NCBI GenBank assembly: GCA_008690995.1 | Contig: VRMN01000005.1 | Span: 682,001-746,000 of the forward strand | Reading direction: 5' to 3' | DNA from: Porphyridium purpureum | Lineage: Eukaryota; Rhodophyta; Bangiophyceae; Porphyridiales; Porphyridiaceae | Length of the DNA: 64,000 nt | Made by a program: the position numbers and the translations under genes | The notes under the pieces: model-generated | What the model was told of the DNA's origin: nothing | Database searches by the model: none | What the model saw: only the letters and a program-made list of their open reading frames with translations | In this document: positions 17,090 through 27,590 of the stretch, one piece after another | Position numbering within the stretch: the stretch's first letter is position 1 | Layout of the letters: the number at the start of each line of letters is the position of its first letter

Positions 17090-19845
17090 ATGACTCAGCG
17101 CCAAGTAAGCCAGCTGACAAAACACTCATTTACCATGTTGAAAAGGTATCCGTTAAACCACGAGGCGTCTCGAATCGACGCTGTATACGCTGCATTACAA
17201 AGCAAATTGAACATAGCTTCCTCTCACGTGCTGAAACGAGCAACAAAACTTCTTTTCATATTCAGATCTTCGAAGCGGATGTCTTCGCTTCTTGGCAATC
17301 CGAGTATTAAACCTGTTGAGACGTACGTCGAGTATGGTCGCGGAATCCGACTGAGACGAAACACCCTACGCCGGAACGTGAAGCAAACGATCCGATTTCG
17401 TGAATCGATGGACATCGTCATGCGTTCAGCTGCAGCTATTATTGATGAATACGGATTGGAGCCATTCGTTATCGACTTATTCAAAACCCGGGATCGCGAA
17501 ATAGTGATGCATCCGCAGGATGGAAACCTCTGCATCAGCGCAGCCCGTCGGATAGAATTTGAAGTGAATCGAAAACATGGACCGGATCCACCTCAGGTTG
17601 TAATTCTTCCAATACAGATATTTGCGGATGAGTCCCATATGACCCAGAATGGACGACACACAGTCACGCCACTGAAGATACGAATAGTACATCGAAGGCT
17701 GTTTGATACACACTCTTCCCGTATTCCTCAAGTCGTCGCATACTTACCACCTGTGGATACCCGAAGTATTGCACGAGCATTTGGTGAGGAAACAAGTATC
17801 CGCATTGATCCGAAGCTAGCCAAAAGAGAGCTCGAATCGTCCATGTACCATGCAATTATGAATAAGGCATTCCACCATCTCATGATCGCGAATAAATTCG
17901 GAGTGCCAGTCCTGTGGAATCATCGCCGCTTGCTTCTTTTTCCTATTGCATACAAGTTGTCAATGGACATGCCGATGATCTCAAAATGCTCATTTACGAA
18001 AGCTTCTTTTGTATCCGGATCCCGTGCTCGAACCATGCCATGCCATCAATGCATGGTGATAGCACCAGAGGCCACAACTCGAGCAGTCGAAGCAGGACCA
18101 AAGTCGGATGCATCCAAGGCAGAAGAGTTCTGGATTACGCGTATTCCTCTGCAATATCGCTGTGAGAAGCAGGTTGAACCTTTCATCACGCAGAATTTAT
18201 CTGCATGGGGCACGCTACAGAGAAAAGAACAATCTCTCCACTTTCTCGGTGACTCAGCGGCTATCGGATGGAATCGATTTGATGATGCCGATGACGTTGC
18301 ATTCAATGCAACGATATCCGCATTCAAACACAAAATACATCTGCGCAACCGCGGGAGATTTCAACTGACAGGCATAGATGGCTTGCACGGATTCCTTGCA
18401 TTTTGGCTTCGAGGTATCACAGTCGCTGGTCTCAAAGCATTGCTGAGCAAACCGAATACTGTACACGAGGTAGGCCTCGTCGCTGAGAGACTCACGGAAG
18501 CGCAGCAGCGAGCTACGCGACACTTGAACGAAGTAGAACATTCGGATTTTCCACGCATGTGGGCTTCACTCGATTTCGATGAACAAAGACATGGAAGTGC
18601 ATCCGAAGATACCAGTGGCGATGATTCAGAGTCGCATGACGAATACTCTTCGGATGATGAAATTGTCCGCGCGAATGAAAGAAATTCGTCACAAACGAAT
18701 ACACGTCAAAGACCAAAGGCCAAAACAAAGACGAACGACTCTCACATCAATCCGAGGAGGGCAGAGTCCAACAGAAAGGGCAGCGTATCTGACCAACTTC
18801 GAGGTATCATTGACTCAGCAGCAGGTAAAGCTTGGAACCAAATTGCAACGAAGATAACGGATGAGGCGAGGTTCCGGCGACCAGCGACATACTCTCCGAT
18901 ACGATTATCTTCGTTTTTATCCGACTTACCCAAATTCGCAGAACAATCATATTCGCTGGGCTTTCTACTTCAAATGATTGTTCTTGTACACCAGGAGCAT
19001 TTACTCTCGGATCGTACACGTGAAAGCTTTACCGAACTTGCAACCAGATGTATCCGACTGTATGGCGTACTATACAAAGAAAAGCTGCGTCGACCATGGC
19101 TTGAACTCATCCCAAGGCTCACATCCGACTTGCAATCCCGACTCGATTTATACAAACGGCAGATCAATCTACGTTGGAATGCTCCGAAAATACATGCACT
19201 GTCTCACTTCGGGGACAACTTGACGGATCTGGGACCGATAAAGTTTTGGGATACTACGGATGGAGAGAAATCGTTTCAAATCGGCAAGGCGTGGTTCAAA
19301 TCACTGGTCAGCGCAGATACGAATATCCCACATAATGTCATGCTGCAGCGCGCAGAGGTGTTCGAAATCGGATCTTCTTCTTCGTACTGGTTTGATAAAC
19401 TTACAAGGAACAAGGATTCGAATGCAATTGCATATACACACGAACAAGTATCCGATAAAGCATACACACATACACGAGAATCGGATGCCGCTCGAGCGTG
19501 GTACCGGCACCGCTCGTCTTCTGTGAACTGTTCATCGATCCTTTTCGGAATTTGGCAGAACGCGTGCACTACTCTGACGTACAGCAGCGAATCCGGATTT
19601 GAGGCTGCCCCTTCATGGCGACCAACGGCATGGAACCCTTCTATATCATTCGAATCCGCTGATGACGAAGAAACGAACATGCTCTGGTTGCACACGGATA
19701 CGGCTTTGAAGACGTATGCATCCGAGAAACTCCAAACGGCTGTGACTGATGATACTGCAACCTTCCAAGCTTTCAGACAAGTTCAACTGAAAAAGCCTTG
19801 CGACGAAGCCGAATGCATTGTTGCACATCCGAATCACTATCGTTC
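17090..19845 (+). CDS. Plavaka/CACTA-like transposase copy 2, core
   Basis: About 919 codons that align with copy 1 throughout: FADESHMTQNGRHTVTPLKIRIVHRR, LSMDMPMISKCSFTKASFVSG with CHQC, GLHGFLAFWLRGITVAGLKALLSKPN, and HALSHFGDNLTDLGPIKFWDTTDGEKSF. It carries the position that is TGA in copy 1 as a sense codon (WFDKLTR). The frame runs into the 5-prime LTR of the copia element at 19,846, and the final domain is displaced to 26,564. The copy is thus dead through the insertion and one upstream frameshift. Synonymous sites are often fixed to spell CGGAT or ATCCG where copy 1 does not. Confidence 0.7.
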
Positions 19846-20104
19846 TGTCAATTAATTAAATAATTAATTAACTCTCGCTGTACCTACAGGGGTACAGCCC
19901 CCCTCAATATAACCACTTGGTTATAATGAGGGTCTCCATCTCTCTCCCTGCTAGTCCTAGTATAAAACTACGCCGAGTCGCGGCCGGCCTAGCCGTCAAA
20001 AAGTAAACAGACAGAGTCGACAGAAAAGAAGAAGAGTTCATAAAACTTTGTTGGGTCGCCGAGATAGCTTGGCAACTCGGCTCTCAGATCCGTAGGGATT
20101 GACA
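19846..20104 (+). repeat. 5-prime LTR of the nested copia element
   Basis: 259 bp, TGTCAATTAATT...GATTGACA. It has an inverted repeat with GTAC cores (GCTGTACC/GGTACAGC, 19,877-19,898) about 60 bp before a TATA box (TATAAAAC, about 19,961). Confidence 0.9.
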
Positions 20105-21076
20105 TTAGCTAATTACGTTCCTAACGGTGAAAGAATACAAGTGACTGAAGACAGATGACGCGACCGACGCGGAATACCGCGGGCGCGGGTGGAAGTAGTG
20201 TCACGGGAGTAGCCCGTGTGTTAAGGAAATGATTAAAAAATAGCCATAGTCCGTGGCCGGATACCTGGTCGCGCCGGACCCACTGTACTGTAGGTGTACA
20301 AGGGGGCGCGTGGTAGGCCTGAAGGCCCCTACCCTTAGGGACCAGACGCGCGATGACCACCCAGTATGGAATGGGTGTACAGCCAGGAGGTGGCTGGAAC
20401 CTTCTGGAAGGTTCTAGACTCAGCGACAGCAAGGCACTGTACCTCGGGGGTACAGTGGTCGCAATGGGTATAAAAAGACGCGCGGGTCGGCAACCAAGGG
20501 GGGGAGAGGGGGGCCGGGAGACAGAAGGAGTAAGGTGGATCTAAGTAAAAACAGGTGTATGCAAGGAAGCGTGTTCGGGCCTTGGGTACCTGTTGAGGAG
20601 CGGGGGTACAGCGGGAGTACAGCGGGAGTACAGCGGGAGTACAGCGCGAGCGAGCGAGCGGGGGGTTTAACGGGGAAGGTTCGCGGATGCCCTGGGGTAA
20701 GGCGTCATTAGACGGTCCTTGTTCGGAAGCGGATCCGGGGGTGGTACGTGGGCGGGGGCGGATAAAGGAGTGATAGGCCGTTTGAAGCCGAAAGGTGAGG
20801 TAACCTCCTCTGGCTAACCCCGGCTGCCCACAACGCCTCCCCGGGTCCCGGATCACCGTAAGGTGTGGCCGAACGGGATCCCGGTTGGGCAGCGGACGCC
20901 TGGTTCCCCCGTTACGCGCGTCTTCCGTGTGTGTGCTTTTGGTTGGCTGTGCCTGCTCCGTGCGTGTGCTCTTGGTTGGCTGTGTCTTTCCCGTGTGTCT
21001 GCTCTTGGTTGGTTCTGTCGGTCCCGTGTGTGGGTGCTCTTGGCTGTTTGCGTGTGAGCAGCGTGCGTGAGCGTCG
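20105..21076. other. Leader region of the nested copia element
   Basis: GC-rich, with no convincing gene. It includes a second promoter-like stretch: a GTAC-cored inverted repeat (20,435-20,457) just before TATAAAAAGACG (20,470), and four short repeats ending in GTACAG (20,605-20,645). It may contain part of another LTR, but I could not define ends. Confidence 0.45.
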
Positions 21077-22255
21077 TTGGTTCCGGGTTTCCTGCCTGCC
21101 GCAGGTCCAGTTGACTGCGGGTGTCTTGTGTTTCCTCTTGGTTGCGTGGATTGTCCAGCTTGTGTGCGTGCGTGTGCCGCTTGGCTTGCTGTTGGGTGTG
21201 CCGCTGTGTCCTGGGCCAGCACGGTTCGTGACAGTAGCGACGGAGACCGTCGAATTGGCGCTGCAGCGGAGCAATCTCCGGATCAAGATACACAGGTAAA
21301 TATAGAGACAAATCGTGAGGACATTCGTCTGGTCTCCGCGGGTGTTGCCGATACTTCCATTACGACAGCTTTGGCTTCGATCGATTTATCCGGTTTCTCC
21401 TTTGAGAAGAGACTTGCCATAGAAGATCTGCAAGAATTTGTCACGATGTTCCGTCAGTACAACGGTGTAGCTCTCATGACGCAGATGGTACGTCGCTTAC
21501 CATTTTCGAGCATCATGAACGCTGGAATCCTCGCCAGAGAAGAATTTGTTTCCTTTTTAATGAATACGGAAGTTCCAGGATTCCGTGCGACGGATCCACG
21601 CGTTTCTACAGAGGAGAAGTTTCGTCGAATTTATGACAACGCGCGTAGCACATCGATCGATCAAGGAAGCACGGTGCGAGCTGATGAGCCATCGCCATCC
21701 AACCATCGCACGGGATCACGCGACGGCGAGGTCTCAGGCATGGCTGCTATTTCGCTCTTGACCAGTTCGAATCCCGCAACCGGTCGGACATTGGCACAGA
21801 GCGCGGCGGATATGTCAAAACTCGTGCGCTCGGATATGATTTTCCACATGGATGAGTTCGTTGACAAAGTTTCGTATCGAGCTTGGAAAGAAGAACTCGC
21901 GCTCTCTTTCGTGCGAGCGGAGGTTGCCGCTGAGCACCGTCCGCTCCTCGTTGGGCTTACTTTGGGCGGCGCAATTAAGGAGCACTACCAGCAAAATGCG
22001 CGTTATGACGCACCTATTTCAGATGTTTTTGCAATTCTCGACAACAAGGTGTTTTCAGGTGAATACAACGAACACATGATGCACAATTTCGAAACAACAA
22101 AGTTTAGTGACTTGGTTGTACGCATGCGGGGGGCTCGGACCAAAGCAATTCTTTATAATCTGTATCATCGAGTGCTGAAGTATGCACAAAACTGGTTACC
22201 GGATGAATACCTCGGAGACAAACGTCTTCTGCGTGCCTTGCGCAACGCGGTTTAA
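21077..22255 (+). pseudogene. gag-like part of the nested copia element
   Basis: The credible gag-like portion begins at about 21,300 (nucleocapsid precursor region, helix-rich); the earlier part of the frame is low complexity. Identified by position between LTR and pol. Confidence 0.55.
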
Positions 22256-22806
22256 GACGAGCACTTCGCATCCGGCGTACTTCTCAAGAATTTCGACAAA
22301 GGCGACGATCTATACGAACACCTCGCTGGCTGCTTGAACAGGCGTGCGCGTTAACGCACCGACAATTCCGATCGGAGAATCCACGCCAACGCTGCGAACA
22401 CGCGACAACTCGTAGAAGGGCCGATCGCCACTTCGCATCGCCCGCTTTTCGCTCGCGATCTACGTCATGTACGTGATCAAGATTCCCGTCGCGCAAATCA
22501 TGCAGACAGTCGGGCATGTCTTAACTGCAATCAACCCGGTCATCTTTTTCGCGCGTGTCCTTCGCCTCTGCGTCCAGAGCTGCAACGTCAGCTTGCAACA
22601 CAGCCTGTCCGTTCACTCCTCCAGACATTTGATTTCGAATATGACTGTACATCGACCGCACAAGAACCGACTGAGTCGCCGGACGACACACAACAGGATG
22701 ATGAGTTTTATGGTCCCGTCCCATACGCACAGAATGATTCGGGGGAAGAGCACGGGGTTCCGGACAACTGATAACCAATTCGGGACCCCTATATTCGGAC
22801 TACGAG

Positions 22807-25800
22807 ATGTGGGCCTTACTTCAAAGTAATGCGGCGCGCATCATGCGCAGCCACAGTGCGATCAACGTATCATGGCGAAAGTCCTTTTGGGGCATATGCG
22901 TGGATACAGGTGCAGTGAAAAGTTTCTGTTCACTGCCGCAATGGCTTGAATTTTGTCGCGTCGTAAACCAGAGCACTACTTTACGCTCGGCCAAATTCTA
23001 CAGTCATTCTTTGGACATCGGTCTGCTGCATTCGCTGGGCTCCGGGACTGCTCGTCTTCCCATCACATCTGATTTGATTTTAACCTTTGATGTTGACGTT
23101 CTGGATACTCGTCGTCAAACTGATCCAAATTGGCCACCGATGGTCCTCGGTTTAGAAGATTTGGATGCGGCTCGGTGCTACGTGAACAACTTGGACAATT
23201 CACTGGTCTTCGAACGCGTTCGCTACCGATTAGTTCGACGTCTTCGCCGTCTTTTTCTGGTACCGGACTTTGAACATGTGTCCAATGTATTATTGACATA
23301 CGCCGAGCTTCGGAAAATTCATCGCAAGTTTGCACACGCGTCGGCGGACCGTCTGGCACACATTTTTGATGTGGCTGACGCTCCGCTATCCAATGATGAT
23401 ATCAACTCTCTTCGCGAACTGACCAAGTCCTGCCACATATGTCAACGATTTGCTCGAGCACCGCGTCATTTCCAATTGTCCGCTTCTGTTGATGTAGTTT
23501 TCAATCATACAGTGGTTATGGATCACTTCTCACTCCTTCAATCTTCGACACAACGTCAGCGCGCTGTCATGCATATCATATGCGAAAGCACGAGGTTCCA
23601 GGTTGGGCAGTGGATGCCAGAAGATTGTACCGCGCGGGCGCTATGGGAAATGTTTACTTTATGTTGGGCAACTGCGTACACTGGCTATCCGCACATCATC
23701 AAAGTCGACGCCGGCTCAACGCACGGTAGCGCCGAATTCAAGTCTCTAGCGTCGGCTTATTCTGTGCATGTGGCTGTGCAGCCCATCGAAGGTCATCATA
23801 GTATCGGTCGCGTCGAACGCGCGCATGGGATCATTCGTGACATGTATGACAAGATTGTGGAAGCTGATGTTGACGCGGATGACGACGAAGCTCTTTCGCA
23901 GTGCTTTTTCATTGCCAACAGCTTTCCCAGCCATTCGTCTATTCCTCCGTGTTTGATGGTTTTTGGAACACTGCCGCGCCTTCTCATCGCGTCAGTTGAG
24001 TCCGTTCCTTCGCAAGCGCAACGCATTCGTGCAATCCTCATCGCTCGCAGAAGCTTCGAAGAATACATTGCGAAATCCTATTTGAATACGGCACTGCGAC
24101 GACGGCATCAAGCCGCCACGCCTTCAGACGATCTTTACCCTCAGCCAGGGGCCTTCGTTCTTGTGGCTCGCGAATCTACCAAAAGGGGCCGCAAGTACAC
24201 ACGCTACGAAGGCCCTTGTCTATGCAGTTCCGTATCTGGTAATTCGGTCGGTATTTGTATGCCGCCAACAGGCTCGGTGCGACATTATCATGTGAATCAC
24301 GTCAGACGCTACATCTCAGATGATCACATATCAACGTCCGCGCTACTAACACGACCTGTCACCGCGGCTGAATTTCGCTCCAACACAGCCTTACGAGAGC
24401 AGTTTTACAACAGCGACATAGAAGAACTCAAGTGGCTTTATTCTCGTGGCGTTTTTGAGCGTGCGGACAAAATTGCCAAATGTGCAATTATCCTACCAGC
24501 GTCCATGGTTCGTGTTTTCAAAAATGCGGAAACTGCAAATCCGATTCCGAAATCCAGACTTGTTGCGCTTGGCAACTTGGATCCAGACAAGAAGAATATC
24601 GTCGTTGAGAGCCCAATGCTATCCATGTGGGGCTTCCGTGTCATTCTTAGTATCGCAGCCAACCGCGGCTGGCAGCTGTTTACGATTGATGCCAAGAAGG
24701 CGTACGTGCAGAGTTCGAGCGCGCTGCGGCGTCCTATCTTCCTTGTTTTGCGGTCACCGCTCAGCAATTTATTTGCCACAGCAATATCCTCGCCGTGTTC
24801 GGGGTCGCGAATATATTTGAAGCTGTTGAAGCCACTGTATGGCCTCACGGAAGCTGGTACATACTGGTGGTTTACCATCCATGATGCTCTATGTACTTTG
24901 CATTTGAGTGTTTCGCCTCTTGACATGTGCTTCTTCTATTCTTCTTTTGGCCTAGTTGGCGTCCTGAGCGACAATCTTATATACTGCGGCACTGACCAAT
25001 TTGTCCACGACCTTCAACAAGTCTTGGAAGCTTTTGTCATGTCCGCTGTGGAAAGTCCGCCCATGAACTTCAATGGTTGTGTCGTACTGTCCAATCCTAT
25101 TCGCATCTCGTCCACAGCCTTCGTCGACAGCCTTTTATCATGTGATTTGACAACATTACCGTTGCCTCAGGTTCGCGGCAAATTTCGCTGGCTAGCGTCG
25201 CTGTCCCGACCAGATTTGTACACCGCAGTACCAGACAAAGTCGATAACGCTGGTTGGCTTTCTACCATTCGTCGCAAGCTTATGGATACTCGCAACTTCG
25301 CCTTGCCGTTTATTCCTCTTACAAACTCGCTAGAACTATGTGCATACGCAGATGCGGCCTTTTCTGTTGATGACACGTTGCGCAGCCGTCTCGGATGGAC
25401 TATTTTCTTGCGCGACGCCACGGGTCTGGCCCATTTTCTGCAAGCGCGATCATTCAAGTCAGCTCGCGTCGTTCGCTCCGTTCTTGCCGCTGAAATTTAT
25501 GCGCTGTCCGATTGCCTTGACTTTGTTCTTGCGCTTCGCGATTCGCTGTTGCCCATTTATAATGTGCTGATACCGATTCGGCTCTTTACCGATTCGCAGT
25601 CAATCTTTGACACTGTCCATCGTTGTCGTACCATTCAAGAGAAGCGTTTGATGATCGACGTTACCATTCTACGTGATGCCGTGCGCGAGAATACCGTCAC
25701 GGATCTGTCACACATTCGTGCTCCGGACAACATAGCAGACTCCTTGACCAAGCAGGGCACCCGGGAGTCCATGTGGCTAACATTCTACAGAGACGGACGG

Positions 25801-25857
25801 CTCGTCCATCCAGTTCATCTTAGCACGGCACCGATCAAGCATTCGCCCGACCAATAA
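22807..25857 (+). pseudogene. pol part of the nested copia element
   Basis: About 1,000 codons with, in order, a zinc-binding pre-integrase domain (about 23,300-23,470), an integrase core (about 23,480-24,000), reverse transcriptase (about 24,480-25,100) and RNase H (about 25,330-25,780). Integrase before reverse transcriptase is the copia hallmark. Treated as a fossil. Confidence 0.85.
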
Positions 25858-26303
25858 CCAGGCCCGCGTCCTGTCGCACCATTTGTAGGTGCTGACGCCA
25901 GCTCGCAGCGTAACCCATGCAAGTTCATGGTCAAGACGCCGACCATTTTCGCTCAAGTTCTGTCTGCAACGGTTCCGTGGCACACCACGGATGATTCCGA
26001 CGACCTTTCGCCCATTGCAGGCACCGTGTCCGACATGCGCCCAAGTGATCCTGCCCGCAAACCGATTCTCGCCTTGCGCAGTCCCTCGCGAAACGCCTTC
26101 TCCGTCGCCAACAGGTCCGCTTTTTCGTGCGGGGGACTTTCCTCGGGTACTCGCTGCGTTGGCGTTCTCGAAATTTCATTCTCGCAATCTGTTCTCATCG
26201 AGATGAACTTGCTCCTCTTCTCGTCATCTCGTGCGCCCCTGCCCCACGTCGGTCTCATGTTTCAATGAATTTTATAACATGACCCAGCAGAAAAATACTG
26301 GAG

Positions 26304-26562
26304 TGTCAATTAATTAAATAATTAATTAACTCTCGCTGTACCCACAGGGGTGCAGCCCCCCTCACTATAACCACTTGGTTATAATGAGGGTCTCCATCTC
26401 TCTCCCTGCTAGCCCTAGTATAAAACTACGCCGAGTCGCGGCCGGCCTAGCCGTCAAAAAGTAAACAGACAGAGTCGACAGAAAAGAAGAAGAGTTCATA
26501 AAACTTTCTTGGGTCGCCGAGATAGCTTGGCAACTCGGCTCTCGGATCCGTAGGGACTGACA
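26304..26562 (+). repeat. 3-prime LTR of the nested copia element
   Basis: 259 bp, same ends and TATA box as the 5-prime copy, with about 7 differences. The transposase tail resumes directly after it. Confidence 0.9.
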
Positions 26563-26895
26563 TGTTCTCCGAGATGGGACATTCTCGAATACACACTACA
26601 AACTGGTCACCCTGAACGCCACGGATATGGAAAATGCATCCTAATTGTCCGGATCAAATTACAGGGACCTTACGACAAATCCTTTGACGTGGTGGTGATA
26701 CAAGATTTAGAGGCGCACGATGGAGAAATCGACAAGTCGGAGCGCATATGCAAATGCAAGCGCCTAGATCCGGTGTTGCATCAAACCCTACTAAGTAATA
26801 ATTCGGTAAGATTGTTAGACACGGCGAAGATAACCGGACGAGTGACAGCATTCAAGGATATCCGCATGAAGAACAGCCGATGGTACTACGTTTAA
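26563..26895 (+). pseudogene. Displaced 3-prime end of transposase copy 2
   Basis: Continues the transposase homology directly after the 3-prime LTR: GKCILIVRI, VVVIQDLEAHDGE, RLDPVLHQTLL, TAKITGRVTAF and NSRWYYV all have close matches near the end of copy 1. It ends at TAA 26,893-26,895. A few codons around the insertion point are degenerate. It carries four CGGAT/ATCCG words, agreeing with element B. Confidence 0.75.
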
Positions 26896-27035
26896 ACCCA
26901 AGCATATTCGAAGGCGTGTTAGAATAAAATTAAAAGTCGGAGTCCAATGAAGTTTCATCTTTGCATGATTAAACCTATATGCTACCACCCATCTCGCAAA
27001 GTTTAAAGTTGTAGGCGGCACCACACAGTTTGTCG

Positions 27036-27270
27036 TTAGTTTTTCGGGAAGTTTTTCGGGAAGTTTTTCGGGAAGTTTTTCGAGAAGTTTTTCGAGAAGT
27101 TTTTCGGGCAGGTTTTCGGGCAGGTTTTCGGGCAGGTTTTCGGGCAGGTTTTCGGGCAGGTTTTCGGGCAGGTTTTCGGGCAGGTTTTCGGGCAGGTTTT
27201 CGGGCAGTTTTTCTGGCAATTTTTCGGGCAGTTTTTCGGGCACTTTTGGGACAGTTTTTGGGACAGTTTT
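27036..27270. repeat. 12-bp minisatellite after transposase copy 2
   Basis: About 19 units of GTTTTTCGGGAA or GGTTTTCGGGCA in one direction. Because 12 is a multiple of 3, both strands show long repeating open frames (VFREVFREV, LPENLPEN); these are not genes. It occupies the same place as the looser array after copy 1 (4,785-5,050) and probably is the 3-prime subterminal array of element B. Confidence 0.85.
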
Positions 27271-27590
27271 CCGGGCAAATGATATTGCAGTTCTTCTATA
27301 AGGACTAATAAATGCTGTACGCACCCATAGTCTACTGTACCTACAATTTTCATCTGTTGTCGATCAGTTTTCGGTCAATTCTCGATCAGTTTTTCGATCA
27401 ATTTTTCGACACTTCAGCATCACAATGTTTGGACGCTGCACGACAGGTACAGCAATAAACAATGCAATACATGCTTACATCTATTTCAGTTTTCCGGTCA
27501 GTTTTTCGCCCATTTGTGTAAAGATTAATCTTTACTCCAACTCGAGGATTACAAGGCGGCACAGAAGCTGTGATTTCCTCTCTTTCAATC
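27271..27590. other. Spacer with short palindrome
   Basis: No gene. Further TTTTTCG-type words continue to about 27,500. A perfect 18-bp palindrome (GTAAAGAT-TA-ATCTTTAC) lies at about 27,517-27,534. The right end of element B may be here. Confidence 0.4.

Larger units (their letters stand above)
12370..19830. other. Element B: field of CGGAT/ATCCG words
   Basis: By eye about 50 CGGAT or ATCCG words occur in 12,370-16,030 and about 44 in 16,400-19,830; chance would give about 7 per 3.6 kb. They occur in both orientations, in coding and spacer DNA, and continue in the displaced transposase tail at 26,564-26,900 (four in 0.35 kb). The inserted copia element does not share the excess. Confidence 0.7.
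19846..26562 (+). mobile_element. Ty1/copia LTR retrotransposon nested in transposase copy 2
   Basis: 6.7-kb fossil with two direct 259-bp LTRs (TGTC...GACA) that differ at about 7 positions (about 97% identity), so the insertion is fairly young. Flanking 5-mers are cgttc and tgttc, an imperfect target-site duplication. Internal order is gag-like, then zinc-binding pre-integrase, integrase, reverse transcriptase and RNase H, the copia order. Both main frames are long, but it does not look whole: a few interruptions are evident. It splits the element-B transposase. Confidence 0.9.

Noticed and set aside
20335-21311. Long minus-strand frames rich in Thr, His, Pro and Arg
   Set aside because: They overlie the GC-rich leader of the copia element; composition is low complexity and no domain is seen.
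26815-27324. Minus-strand frame with LPEKLPENLPEN repeats, and its plus-strand counterpart
   Set aside because: Both are translations of the 12-bp minisatellite, which stays open because its unit is a multiple of three.
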